A DNA stretch of 64,000 bases, taken from assembly GCA_963693365.1 (NCBI GenBank), contig CAVNZM010000012.1, forward strand, positions 2,480,001 to 2,544,000. Reading direction: 5' to 3'. The notes below the pieces were generated by a model that was not told where the DNA came from, ran no database searches, and saw only the letters and a list, made by a program, of their open reading frames with translations. Of this stretch, positions 16,081 to 28,298 are shown one piece after another. The stretch comes from Amoebidium appalachense. Lineage: Eukaryota > Ichthyosporea. A program made the position numbers and the translations under genes. Every line of letters begins with the position of its first letter. Position 1 is the first letter of the stretch.

Positions 16081-16984
16081 ACGCACCCAGACATACACAC
16101 TTTAACACAGACACACAAGAATTGGACACATATATTAGCAAGACCACACACACACATACGAAGATTTTCAGGTGTCTGCTTTACCGTTCTTTTTCACAGT
16201 CTGCAGTGACTGTCCCTTCGTACCCCCCATCCCGTTTTTCTTCCTTCCCTCCCTTTATCCCACTCTGCCCCACTTAATGTCCTCTCCTCTTTCTCTACCT
16301 TCAAGTTGCCCTCGAGACTTTTCTACCTTTAAGCATATTCGTGATCCCTTTCCCGCCCTTATAAGGTCGGGCTTTCACCAACCCGTTTCATCTAAAGTCA
16401 GACCATTATCTCCGATGCTTTCTCTCTATGCCTCAGCCCTCAAACTCTCCCCATCCCTCCCCCCCCCCCCCCCTACCCCCTTCCCGCCCTCCCCCCCCTC
16501 CCTCCCCCCCTCCCCCTCCCCCTCCACCCCCCTCCCCTCCCCCTCCACGCTTCCGGGCCCCCACTCCTCGAATTCACAAATATTAGGAGGTTCTTTCAGG
16601 CTCTCTCTTCTTCTCGTTGTCATTTCGTTTTCCTTCTTCTTGGTCCTTTTTTTAACGACAATTCTTGAACGTGGGGTGGAAACATTATGGGGGATGGGAG
16701 TGGGCGAACCAGAACATGGTGTCCATTCTTTTTCAAAAAGAACAGGTGGCAAAGGATTCCGTGCACGGGGGGCGAAGGAGGAGGGAGAGCAGGGGAGGGG
16801 CGGCGGGGAGTAGCGGGGGATGGTTCAATGTGGAACAGAATTCGAATCGCGATGGGCCCGGGGATAAGGCTAGATTTTGTATGGCTTGTTTAACATGGGG
16901 ACAGCGGGTCTGTTCTGCTCAAGTGCAAAAGCTCTTTTGGAGGAAGGGCTGGGATGGAATCCTGTTTTTTTTGATTGGTGGGTG

Positions 16985-16998
16985 TTTTTTTTTTTTTT

Positions 16999-17029
<31 letters not shown>

Positions 17030-17057
17030 GGTAAGAGAGAGTCTGATGATGTGTGTT

Positions 17058-17156
<99 letters not shown>

Positions 17157-17275
17157 CGCGTGCGAGTGCGTGTGGGTATGGGTGTGCGTGTGGGTGTGCG
17201 TGTGGGTGTGCGTGTGTGCGCGCGCGCACGCGTGTGTGTGTGTATGTGTGTGTGTGTGCGCACACACACGGGCGG
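16985..17275. repeat. poly-T, poly-G and (TG)n block
   Basis: T run 16985-17008, G run 17009-17031, then (TG)n grading into GTGCGC/GTGGGTGTGC units to 17275. Confidence 0.95.
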
Positions 17276-17529
17276 TGTGGTGTCACTTGTGACTGTGATT
17301 GTGGTGGGTGTGTGTGTGTGACGGTCTGCAAAAAAGGGGATCGGAATAGTTCGGGAAAGAATAAAAATGAGGAAGACTACAAGAGCCAGTCGGAGGTACC
17401 AACCCCTCCCGGCCCCTTCTCCTCCCCCCCCCCCCCCCCCATAGCCACCCCACCTATTGTCTAAACTTACCAGGGTTTGCAGGATTTGATGCCCTCATGC
17501 TTGTCATCAGCCTCAGAATTAAAAGCTGC

Positions 17530-17657
17530 CCCCCCCCCCCCCCCCCCTCCCCCCCTCCTCTTCCCTCCCCCCCCCCCCCCCCCGGAAAGCCGCAGAATGA
17601 AAAGACTCCCCCCCCCCCCCCCCCCCCCCTCCTCCACCCCCCTCCCTACTCCCCCGT

Positions 17658-17692
<35 letters not shown>

Positions 17693-17705
17693 GGTAGAAT
17701 GAAAG

Positions 17706-17748
<43 letters not shown>

Positions 17749-17770
17749 ACCCCCCTCCCCCCTCCCCCCG
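17530..17770. repeat. poly-C blocks with a poly-A run
   Basis: Several C runs separated by short spacers, with an A run at 17660-17688. Confidence 0.93.
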
Positions 17771-18710
17771 CGCACAAGAGCGTGCTGTAGTGCCACAAGT
17801 TGGGTTGCCACAACTCCAGTGTTTCCGCTTTTTCATTATGATTGTACTTTTAATTTTTGTTGTGAATTTATCATTGTTGTGATCGCGGATGACCCGGATT
17901 ACTACCAACGATACATACTAAACGTTACTTTTACATATTCATGCATTAATCAATGAACAAAAAATCGTATGATACAAATTGTACAAATACATATGCTACC
18001 CGCTAGCCACTGACCGCGGAACACACATATAAAAACGGTGCTTGCACAACATATTGACTGTTGTGTTCGCTCAGTGCAAAATATACGGAATCACTGTGAA
18101 TGCAGGCAAAGAAAAACGGAGTCTCTTTCGAATTAACTTCTAATTAACAGCCCCACTCTGTAACCTAAGCTAGAACATCGGAACCTAGAGCACACACATG
18201 AACGAGGCACAAGGTGGAAAATAAAACGGAGTTACGTCTACGACGGTCTACGGTGGTAAACAAAAAAGTTAAAAGGGATGAATGAAGGGTATTCCGTACG
18301 AAAAAGATGGCTTAAAGCTTTGCAAGCCGGGAGCACAAAGGCGGGTGAGGGGAGAGGAAGGGCAAGATTGGTTACTAGTACACTTAAAAAGAGTGGAAAG
18401 ATGAAATGGAAGGGCGGAAATAAAATGGCTTATCGGGGACAAATAATAACGGGGATGCCGAGTTAGTATCCCCACTCAACCTATAAAACCCTTACAAAAA
18501 GCACTACAGATAATCTTATCCCACCTATTACTTTTAGCCCGTTATGTGTACACGAATATGTAAGATGCTTAATTTACACACAATGAAGATCTGAAACGCA
18601 TCGTCACTCCCACCATTTTCGGTAGCTGCATATATGAAAGAACGTTAAGAACACATACCTGTCCACCCACCGGATACGGTAGTGCTCTGCACGTACGGCA
18701 CACACACCTA

Positions 18711-19496
18711 TTATTCATCCTCATTCACTTCAGTTACCTGCCGGTAGAAGTGCGTGTTCTCCCGGCTGTCCGGGTGCACCTCCATTTCATAACACTTAAA
18801 CATAGCCATCTCTCTCATGAATTTCTCGAGCTCCTTCCTGCTCGTGAACACCGTCTTAGCCACCCCCTCGCGGTTGTATTCTTTGGTTGAGAAAGTAGCC
18901 ACAACCATGACCGTTTCGTTAAAGGAAATGTGGTTCGGCCTCCGTCGGGTCGCGGGCTCCTGTACATCCGAGTGCTTTCGCTTTGAACACGATGTAACTG
19001 AGAAATTCTGCTGTGTTTGGACTGGAACCTCAACTTCTTCTTCCGCGGCTAGGGCCACATCCGGGGTAGTGATAGAGGGTGGGGATTCGGGAACCGTTGG
19101 AACAACCGCATATTCCTCCTGAACCTGCGCATTTAACACGACGTCTTTAACGGGTATGTAGCTCGCTTCCTCTTCGAACAAAAGACTTACAGGAACACTG
19201 GGGAGGCCTGGCTGCACTACAATGAACTCGTTTTCTTTGGAATCATTCATGGACTCCTGGCTACCTGCCGCTTGGATGGAGTTCGGTTGCACTGTGAGTA
19301 TCTGCTGTGTGCCTTCGAGTTCGCTGTTTCGTGCGAGTATTTGCATCCACGTACCGGCCATGCGATAGACAAAAGTCCAGGACCAAGAGGAGGGGGATGC
19401 ACTGCTTGCTGCAAGTGTGTCCATGTGGAAATCTGTTGTGTATTGGTTAGGCCCACCATACAGAAGGCGTGGGGTGGCAATAGCTGCTGCGGCCAT
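18711..19496 (-). CDS. acidic protein with a PP1-docking-like C-terminal motif (conserved, function unknown)
   Basis: Intronless frame of 261 codons with no homopolymer contamination and ordinary codon use, so it is likely real. Residues 1-60 are Ala/Ser-rich. Residues 60-165 are acidic and Pro/Val-rich, probably disordered. SKRKHSDVQ (171-179) looks like a basic, possibly nuclear, signal. The C-terminal block 184-250 is the most gene-like part: RRRPNHISFNETVMVV then TFSTKEYNRE. Its form, basic residues, a β-strand ending in F, ETV, and then an S-x-x-EYxR segment, recalls stretches around RVxF motifs in protein phosphatase 1 regulators. The RVxF position here is HISF, so the expected basic first residue is replaced by His. 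The function is an inference. The start was taken at the first ATG of the open frame. Confidence 0.65.
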   Translation of the reverse strand: MAAAAIATPRLLYGGPNQYTTDFHMDTLAASSASPSSWSWTFVYRMAGTWMQILARNSELEGTQQILTVQPNSIQAAGSQESMNDSKENEFIVVQPGLPSVPVSLLFEEEASYIPVKDVVLNAQVQEEYAVVPTVPESPPSITTPDVALAAEEEVEVPVQTQQNFSVTSCSKRKHSDVQEPATRRRPNHISFNETVMVVATFSTKEYNREGVAKTVFTSRKELEKFMREMAMFKCYEMEVHPDSRENTHFYRQVTEVNEDE

Positions 19497-20524
19497 TCTT
19501 CTTTTCGTTTTTGTTCGCTACTATCTATGTGTATGCTGAAGTTGTTCTTCTGTTTCATGAAGAAAGGTAAAACAATCGAAAGGAATCGGCAAAGTTGGTA
19601 AAGGGATTTATTTGTGCCGTGTTGTTGACTTGGTGGTTAACGTTATGGTGTTTTCTAAAAGGGAAATAGCGAGGTTTTAGATCTACACTTCTCCAAGGGC
19701 AAAACATACGACTCTAATCTCCCCTTCGTTATTCTTACGCGAGGCGCTAATGATGTCGGCAATATTAATAATACACCAAGAAAAGCTCAAACTTCGGAAA
19801 ACTGCCGCGCTTTTCACAGCTGCGCTTTCCCTAACGGAGAGCAACAACTGAGCCCACGCATTCATGTTTCCGGCTTTTTGTTTGCTTCATCAACTATCAA
19901 AAATCTTGGAGCCAGCTCAGGAATGTGATTGGGGCAACTTAAAGAAGCCAATCGGGTGTAGGGAGAGCACCATTAAGTATCTAAAATGTCTGATATTACA
20001 AAATAATGTTGGTTTCAAAATATTTAAAGGTTACTTCAGCGGCTTGTTATCCAATAGTGAGCCTAAAACTAACGGATTAGATCCTGAAACGAATGTCCGT
20101 ACATAATCTCCATATATGGTTAACAATAAACAAAAGCGCCACACTTTTGCAATGTCAAAACTCCTTATGATTGGTCGTTTCTGCTACACCTATTCTCTTC
20201 AACGTTGCACTACGGTTGTTGAATAGAGAACTGAACATTTGAAGAACAACTCCATTTACTTGCTTGAGTAGCACTACTGAGTAACAGCTGAATCCTCTTT
20301 TTCAACGTAAAACATTGATAGAACTATATGAAAAAAACTTGTAACTTGTTGTCGACACTTTGCGGTGGACAGGAGCCTTGAACTTGAAGGAGTGAGAGCT
20401 CCGAGAGAGGAGCATCTCATTGGTTTACAGTCATACGCTATTTTTACCCGTTGCTTGCTATTGGTCGTATCTAATCCACGTTTGGCTTCTGACTTCGGAT
20501 ATCAAGTTCAACATTTGTCTGTAT

Positions 20525-21733
20525 ACATAGACCGGTTTAGAAATGTTTTTTTAAAATTCTGCCTAACCTTATATGGCTCACCGGAACAACTCGAATCTTG
20601 TGATTGGTTGCGCCAAAAGGAAGGGCCAAGCTCAGGCGGTGACAGGCCAAAATCTCAGACCGACAGCCTCTCAAAAGCAGTTAAGCCCCGATTTTACTTA
20701 GTTGGTTTTCGTCCATAAATAAAAGTTTTAGGAAAAATAAAGGTGCGCAAAAATGATATAAGAAGTCGGGGTGCTCCGACAACGCCTACATCGCTAAAAT
20801 CATCAAAACCCGTCTTGCATAGCCTCTTACCACCTTGCATCGAGGTCGATCGTCTATGATGAAATTTAGATTTACTAAATTGAGAATCTCAATGTGTTTG
20901 CTTCGCTCTAGGGAGATCCAGCCAGCCGAACTGGCGAAATGAAGGGCTGAGTGATCGGCGGTTATATACCATATCCTGCTTATAATGCTTACAAAAAAAA
21001 TTGAATAGAAAAGGGGTTTTGCTCCATTACTGAATAACTTGATAAACAAAGCGACAAGCAATTCTTGTATAAGCAACATGGGGTGTCCGGCGCCTATTTC
21101 CTGGCGAAAACAGGCAAAATCCATAATTTCATCATAGACGATCCACGCAAGACGGGTTTTGATAAGCATAATTTTAGCGATGTAGGCGTTGTCGGAGCAC
21201 CCCGACTCTTATATCATTTTTGCACGCCTTTTTATTTTTCCTAAAGCTTTTTCTTATGGACGAAAACCAACTTTCTAAGTAAAATCGGGGCCTAACTTGC
21301 TTTTGAGAGGCTGTCGGTCTGAGATTTTGGCCTGTCACCGCCTGAGCGGCCCTTACCTTGGCCCCTACTTTTGGCTCAACCAATCACAAGATTCGAATTG
21401 TTCCGGTGAGCCATATAAGGTTAGGCAGAATTTGAAAAAATCATTCCTAAACCGGTCTATGGTTTTTGCCTGTTTTCGCTACGAAATAGGCGCCGGACAC
21501 CCCATGTTGCTTATACAAGAATTGCTTGTCGCTTTGTTTATCAAGTTATTTAGGTAATGGAGCAAACCCCCTTTTCTATTCAAATTATTGACTTTAAGCA
21601 TTATAAGCAGGATTTGGTATATGACCACCGATCACTCAGCCCTTCATTTCGCCAGTTCGGCTGGCTGGATCTCCTTAGAGCGAAGCAAACACATTGAGAT
21701 TCTCAGTAAACCCAATTAGTAAATCTAAGTTTG
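20525..21733. repeat. double inverted repeat, order A-B-A'-B'
   Basis: Block A (20525-20866) recurs as its reverse complement A' (21130-21464), and block B (20867-21121) recurs as B' (21466-21733). A carries an extra 27 bp or so near 20822-20848 that A' lacks. The two copies differ by scattered substitutions and small indels. No transposase-like frame is visible; the open frames in B and B' match only because the DNA does. Confidence 0.8.
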
Positions 21734-21962
21734 TCTATAGCTTGGCATCGCGGACCGTCGGACACTTTGGCAAGCGTGGGCACACATGGGTATGAACGTA
21801 GACACGCACGTATACATACAATTTAAACAACTTTGTGTCAGCGGCTCTGTATTTGGGTCTCATGGCAACTTGTTGGAGACCCAATTAAGTTATGCACGTA
21901 TGTGCAGTACCTACATGTGCGGGTACATCAACACGCACCAACACACCGTACCCCCACTTTGA

Positions 21963-21998
21963 AAATGCGGGCCCCCACCGGTGGGGGCCCACATTTTC
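21963..21998. repeat. GC-rich palindrome, copy 1
   Basis: An almost perfect 36-bp palindrome centred on CACCGGTG inside GGCCCCCACCGGTGGGGGCC, with AAAATG/CATTTT outer arms. Related palindromes occur at 22934-22961 and 22991-23016. Confidence 0.85.
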
Positions 21999-22933
21999 GG
22001 GATCGCATCTCTCGGGAGCTCATATAGCAATTATTACAACATTCCTGCTGAAAAAGTCTTTCCATGTGCGTCGGCCATATAGGTTTCTTTACACAGTTTA
22101 ACCATGTCTTGGTAACCTTTTCTATGAGCGAAAAACTGGTGTTTTTGGTGGCCCTCACGGTGGTGCGCCGGGGGCCCTCATAGGGAAATAGGCAATGCGA
22201 TTGGCTCATTTTGCACCATCAACCAGTCGAGGCCGATCTCGCGGCGGAAAATCAAAATTAGCGGCGGCGGAGCGGCGCCGGCGCCAGCCGCGCATGCAGA
22301 GCATGCCTGTACGTACATGCACACGTTTGCACGTACGAACGTGAGCGCATGTGAATACATACACAAAAAACGCACTATGTATGGTACGTCGTTTCAATCA
22401 GGTAAAACAACAACTTGTTCTAACTGGTAATGAAGTGTACGCATATATGAAAACAATGATCATAAAAGTGAAGCCCGGATAACACACCACATATGCCATT
22501 AATATTTGTGCAACTCTGTTGGTAACAGGAACTACGCACGCACCTGCAGGCCCCATAGCTTCAAGGTCATTAGGGTCAGCACGTGACTTTTTGCTGTTTT
22601 GAGTGGCCGTTTTCCTTATGTCTAACCTTTTTTAGTTATATAGAGAAGTGTGCAAAGGTGCACAAATGGATTCCTTGTGATGCGCCTCGTAGAACATGAG
22701 ATGTTCTGCGTGTAACCCAAAGGATGCCCCCATAGTTGATCAGCAAAGCCATATGTAAAAATCAATAGTTTTTTGTCTATTATAACAAAACAACAAATAA
22801 TTGCGCTGTGCCGATGAAACCTGAGCCGTAACTGTTTTTTTTGTGTAAAAAACGGCACTACAGTCAGGTTTTGCCCCCCTTTTCTCCCACGAGCAGAAAA
22901 ACTCTTTATACAAACCCCTTTTTTTAAGGGGTT

Positions 22934-23016
22934 GAGGGTCCCCGCCGGTGGGGGCCCTCTATAAGTAGCCGCAAAAATCGATCAAATTTTGGGGGCCCCC
23001 ACCGGTGGGGGCCCTC
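22934..23016. repeat. GC-rich palindrome, copies 2 and 3
   Basis: Two further palindromes with the CCGGTGGGGGCCCTC half-site, about 55 bp apart, just left of the MITE-like element. Copy 2 has changes in its left arm; copy 3 is closer to copy 1. Confidence 0.8.
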
Positions 23017-23024
23017 TTAAGGTG

Positions 23025-23252
23025 TAGGGGCAACCCTCCAAATCCAGACGCCACCTCCAATTCGGAAGCCACTGTATTGTATTAAGACTATTTTTTTACT
23101 AGTTCTAAATAATTTTTTGCGTGCCACTTACAAACATTTTTTTTCATAACCGGCGCGCAAAAAAATATATTGAACTAATAATGAATAGTCTCAATACAAT
23201 ACCATGGCTTCACGAATTGGAGGTGGCGTCTAGATTTGGAGGGTTGCCCCTA
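23025..23252. mobile_element. MITE-like element, 228 bp
   Basis: The ends are TAGGGGCAACCCTCCAAAT and its inverse, and the inverted arms run about 95 bp each (23025-23120 and 23152-23252), leaving a short AT-rich centre. There is no coding capacity. The outermost bases are TA on both sides, consistent with a TA target duplication as in Tc1/mariner-type MITEs (established family trait; assignment inferred). The arms differ by several substitutions, so the copy is not new. Confidence 0.75.
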
Positions 23253-23339
23253 CGTATACACCGCGCTCACCAATGGAAACACACACGCACACGTACACAT
23301 TTCATAACACAGTGCACCCATGCATAGGCACACAAAGAG

Positions 23340-23839
23340 CGAGACACACGCACGCACGCAAGCGCATACGCACACGCACACACGCACACGCACACGCACA
23401 CGCACGCACATGCACACGCACACTGTAACACACACACACACACACACCCACACGCGCGCGCACACCGACGTAAACGGCCGTACATGCTCACCCACCCCTG
23501 CACGGTGGACCAAACACAAATACACAGTCACGCACATGCACACGCACACAAGCACAGACACACACAGACGCACACATGCATGTTTACACAATTGCAAGCA
23601 CACCATGGTTTAAACCCACAGCCACATACACAGGCCTGGGCCCATACACACACACCGGCACATACAGTCACACGTGCACCTACACTCATACTCACACGCA
23701 CGCACGCACGCACGCACACACAGCCTGCACACACATGCACACACACACGCACGCACGCACACGCGCACGCACACACACACACACACACACAAGCACGCAC
23801 GCACACGCGTAAGTAAGGTGCACACAAACACACACACGT

Positions 23840-23920
<81 letters not shown>

Positions 23921-23945
23921 CCACACACACACACTCAAACACACA
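23340..23945. repeat. (CA)n-rich microsatellite block
   Basis: Long CA/CGCA-rich stretch with the purest (CA)n at about 23839-23912. Confidence 0.95.
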
Positions 23946-24295
23946 CGGTACTGTAGTAGTATCACACCCACACACACAAACACACACATCAACACATTTA
24001 CAGTAAGACACACACACACACACCGTAATTTAAAAACACACATAAATATCATACAATCACACACACACTACATACGACACACATGTGACATACTACATCT
24101 AATGGACGATATCGTCACACTGACGCACAAGCACACACATCACCGTGTGATAACCACATGATCACTGTGAGGGTTTGCCTGAGAAGGAAATGGATGGTGG
24201 TGAATCTGAGAAAGGGTGGAGGAGGCGCAACTTCTGAAAAGCAGCTAAGCACAACCGGGAGGAGGAAGGGATGGAGGGCAAGGAGGGGCACGTTT

Positions 24296-24421
24296 TGATT
24301 TCTTTTCTTTTCTTCTTCTTCTTCTTCTTCTTCTTCTTCTTCTCCTTCTTCTTCTTCTTCTTCCTCTTCTTCTTTTTTTCTGTGTGTGTGTGGGGGGGGG
24401 GGGGGGGGGGGGGGGGGGGGA
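24296..24421. repeat. (CTT)n then poly-G
   Basis: CTT trinucleotide repeat about 24308-24376, a short (GT)n, then a G run 24392-24420. Confidence 0.95.
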
Positions 24422-25238
24422 GGGGTCGGCTGCACGTCCCAGCTGGTCCAACCACCATAGTACTAAGTTAACGGCAATTGATATAACAGTGCTGTTCAGC
24501 TGGAGACCATAGTTGTCTCAGGTTACCATATCGTACGAGCATGATCTGTGGTGCCTAGGCCAGATATCCTCCGCCCTTGAACTCAGATATCACTGCAAAA
24601 TTCTAGCTAGGCGGCACCGTAGGCCTTGAGTGAAGGAATATAGATATTATTAATCCACAAGGGCAGGTACCTTTTGGGGCGAATCAGGAATAGATAAAGG
24701 TGGCTAAAAGAGCCACGGACAAGGGGAAAGGGAACCGAAAGAAAACTACAGATTATGGCCAATGGTCATATAGGCATAAATTTCAGAATCACATTTGAAG
24801 TAGCTCTTTGTATTCGTTTGTCACACCCATTTTGTCCCCTTTCAGTAAATCAAGATGTTGTTACTCATAACTTCAACTGAAATAATGTATCAGATGCCCC
24901 CCCTCCCCCCCCCCCCTCCCCCCCCCCCCCCCCCTCGACCGCTTCCTGCTTGTCGCTTCTCGTAAGCATTCCTGGCTTTAGCCTGTAGAATGAGTCCTAG
25001 GAGGGGGCCGGGTAAAGTGGCAATATGGGTGGGTGGGTAAGGCTTTTTCAGGGTGTTTTAAGGGGGTGGGTGGGTGGGTGTGGTGGGTGTGGTGGTGGTG
25101 GTGAGGGGGGGGGGGGGGGGGGGGGGAGGGGGGGCGGGGGGATGAAGGGGAGGAGCTGGTGGGGGCCGGGTTTGGTGATTGCTCGACGGCAGCATGGCAT
25201 GCCGTTGCCAGCAAGTTAATTAGGGGTTTTTGTGAAAT

Positions 25239-25281
<43 letters not shown>

Positions 25282-26019
25282 AGTAAATGTCGACGTCCCT
25301 GGGGGTGATACCCCCTCTCCCCCCACCCCCCCCTTCCCCCCCCCTCCCCCCACCCACCCGCATGCGCATTAAACATCTCTTTTCCATCACCAAAACGGCT
25401 ATATTCGTTACGGTCAACTAAACTATGAATCATTGCACGTGCACACCTTGAAGTGCTCGTATGAGTGTTGTGTGGCGGGGATTGTATGTGCGCGTGTAGT
25501 GTGGTGTGGTTGAGTTACCGCTTCATATCTGCATGTTCATGTAAATGTGAGCATCGCTGGTTTGTGCACCTCGTTTTTGTGTGTGATACATGTGTGTGCA
25601 GATAGGTGTGAGTCAAATACGTGTAAAAGTGTGCGCGTGCACGTGTGTGTGTGCGCGCGGTAAGACTGGGAGACGAGTACCGCCCACACCCGCGAAGCTG
25701 AAGGCTAGGGCCGAGGGGCAGGGAAGGGGGGGGAGGGGAGGGGAGGGGGAGGGCTGGGGGGAGAAGGGGGGAGGGGAGCCCGAGCATATGACCGGAGGGT
25801 GTACAAGTAGCCTGAGTTTGAGGGTGATCAAGGGGTCCTATTAGCAACCTTCATAGTTTTCGTCTTGGCAACTTTTATGTAAACCGATGCGAAATCATAA
25901 CTTATATGATCAGGTTATGATCTATTGTTAAATAGCCATGGCATCCTGTTGGGAGGGTGGGTCAGCCCCCCCAACCCCCCCAAGGGGGAGGAGGGGCCCC
26001 CCTAATCATTGACAGGTGG

Positions 26020-26134
26020 CCCCCCCCCCCCCCCCCCCCCCCCCTTCCCCCTCCCCCTCCTCCCCCCTGCCACCAGCCGGAGCATCACTCAGGTTGCATG
26101 GGTGGGTGGGCTACTCCCTCCCCCCACCCCCCCC

Positions 26135-26202
<68 letters not shown>
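26020..26202. repeat. poly-C tracts
   Basis: C run 26022-26044 and a 67-base C run at 26136-26202 with short spacers between. Confidence 0.95.
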
Positions 26203-26204
<2 letters not shown>

Positions 26205-27755
26205 AGTTACTACTACCGGCCCACCCCGTTTCAAAATCAAGAATCCCTAATAATTGCTGGCCCTGTCTATCTGCTGCTATCGAGTCTCACCATGGCAACC
26301 ACTGGGTACCGTAATACACTTTGAACTGGGCTCGTGGTTGGATTGATAAGGGGTATCATATCGATATGACCGGCTCGGTTATCTACATAGGAAGACGGTT
26401 GTCTGTTTTTTGTAGTTTGGGTGCGGATTGGGCTGATTGTCTGTCTGGCCATTCGATTGCGACCCGAGTCGTTTCCGTCCGGTTGTGCAAAGAACATGAC
26501 ATTCTCCTTAAGTTCAGTGAAACCAGTAAAGTACTGGTGAGTTCCTCTGCTTGTGGAATCCCTTTTGCCCGTTGCCTTATTTTTTAATGTTAACGTTGAA
26601 GTGTGATTAAAGCTTATAGAGACTGCATTTACATAAACATAACAATGCCAATAATGCCTTCAAGTCACGATCATATGAGCATGGTCAGGCCAATCATAGC
26701 CCGTCACGGGACTCAACGTCTCCTTAAAGCAGTGGTTGGACCCATTCACACCCACGCACGGGAGGTGACCAATGCACTCAATTCCAAGATACCGTTGCGT
26801 GTGCACGCGCAGGCATGACTAATAGTACACGTACGTACGCGTCACAGTTATCTGAGTTGAGAGGTCGAGCATTTTCATAGCCATGGATCTGCTGGATCTG
26901 GTACGTTCTAACTTTGATGCATCAGTCAAAACATGCAAAACTGAGCCACCACATGTATAACTCCCCAGTTCATGGGCCGTATATGGAAACTAGAAAACCA
27001 GATTCATTTCATGGATATCACTTAGGCAAGCGCCCATCAATCCATACTATGTGGAGACTCAAGGACACATGTACACAGAAAGTCTTGAACCAATCTGAAG
27101 CTGAAACCTTTGGATGCAAACCGAGTTCTAAACTTAGGGCTAGTAGTATACACAGTGCAATATTGGGCGACGTTGTGTGACTATGCTGGTGCCTTCAGCT
27201 CGGCCATGCATATGCATGGGCCGTTAAACATTGACAACTGACAACATATAAGTGAAACGGTTACCGAGCTCGTATACGTATACGTACGAACGTACGAGCT
27301 GTCATGAACTCAAAACAAGGCACACGTCCTGACTCTCGGGCCTGACCTAGGTGATAGGGAAGGGCACGTGGGGGCACACCACCACGAGTGTGGCACCCAT
27401 AAGAAACTGAACAGCCCTCGAGTAGCGCTACATTCGGATTTTCGTTCGTGTGTGTTCAACTGTTTATGTGCAAGTGATCACAGATTCCGGCTGAACAGAT
27501 CATACATACATAAAAATGTGTGAGCCGCCAACTCATGCATGGAAATGCGCCATGAGCTTCTTATGATCGATCACTGTATAACCCATGCATCATTTGGTGT
27601 GCAGGTCTGTGCAGAAGAATATACATTTAAAATCAAGCTTTAAAAATGCTCCCTTAATTAGTTGATATTGTAGTTGTGCGTTCATGATGTACAGTACTGA
27701 GAAGTTGAACGGTTTGTTTTCAAGTTTGGCTTGAACGGCGGGAAATTCACGGCAA

Positions 27756-27837
27756 CCAATAGATAGGCGTTTGGCTATGGCAAAATATGATTGGTTGTAC
27801 CTAAACCATATCCAACCAATCCTCGAGTTAGCCCAAT
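27756..27837. promoter_or_regulatory. cluster of four CCAAT boxes upstream of the LPMO gene
   Basis: CCAAT at 27756, 27816 and 27833 and the inverse ATTGG at 27790, about 460-545 bp before the LPMO start codon. CCAAT is the known NF-Y core in eukaryotes; a role here is inferred. CCAAT boxes are common in the unique DNA of this window, so the cluster may not be specific to this gene. Confidence 0.35.
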
Positions 27838-28166
27838 CAAAATGTGATCAACAAATCTCCCTATACCCACCACTTCCGATTATCGTGAGCCACTGGGCCA
27901 AATGGGCAAGCCCGTTATTAGAGCTTCTTGTTTAATGTCAAAAAGTACACATTCTTTAGTAATAATATCACGAAATAAGAGTACAGGGTATTTAATTGCC
28001 AAACGCAATGATAAAGAAAGGCTTGTTGTCTGCCGCCTCTCCGGTCAGGGGCGTGAGGCAACGAACTTCGTGACCGAGTAACGAATGCATTCCATCCACC
28101 GGCCATCCAAGCCAATCAACGGGCACCACACGGTCCACACCAACATTTTTGCGGCAAGTCAAAAAA

Positions 28167-28173
28167 TATAAAA
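28167..28173 (+). promoter_or_regulatory. TATA box of the LPMO gene
   Basis: TATAAAA, 126 bases before the ATG at 28299. Transcription would be expected to begin near 28195-28205, giving a 5' leader of about 100 bases. Confidence 0.5.
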
Positions 28174-28298
28174 GCTCATGCTGACGACCTCATAGTTCAC
28201 ACTTCATCATTCGCCGGGTTGGTACATACAGCAACCAGACCGCACAGCGACATCTTACACTCACACACCCACCCATCACGTCATTGAAAATCAGAAAT

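Larger units (their letters stand above)
19497..28298. other. intergenic region with unique DNA, mobile-element-like repeats and microsatellites; no gene seen
   Basis: Moderate-AT sequence with few homopolymers until 23340. It carries the A-B-A'-B' inverted repeats (20525-21733), GC palindromes and the MITE-like element described below. CA repeats, a (CTT)n tract and G/C runs follow (23340-26202). The stretch 26210-28140 is unique, with no convincing exon. Confidence 0.55.

Noticed and set aside
20786-21557. Frames in blocks B and B' sharing IGAGHPMLLIQELLVALF
   Set aside because: The similarity follows from the DNA duplication. No family is recognised, the frames are interrupted, and there is no splice support.
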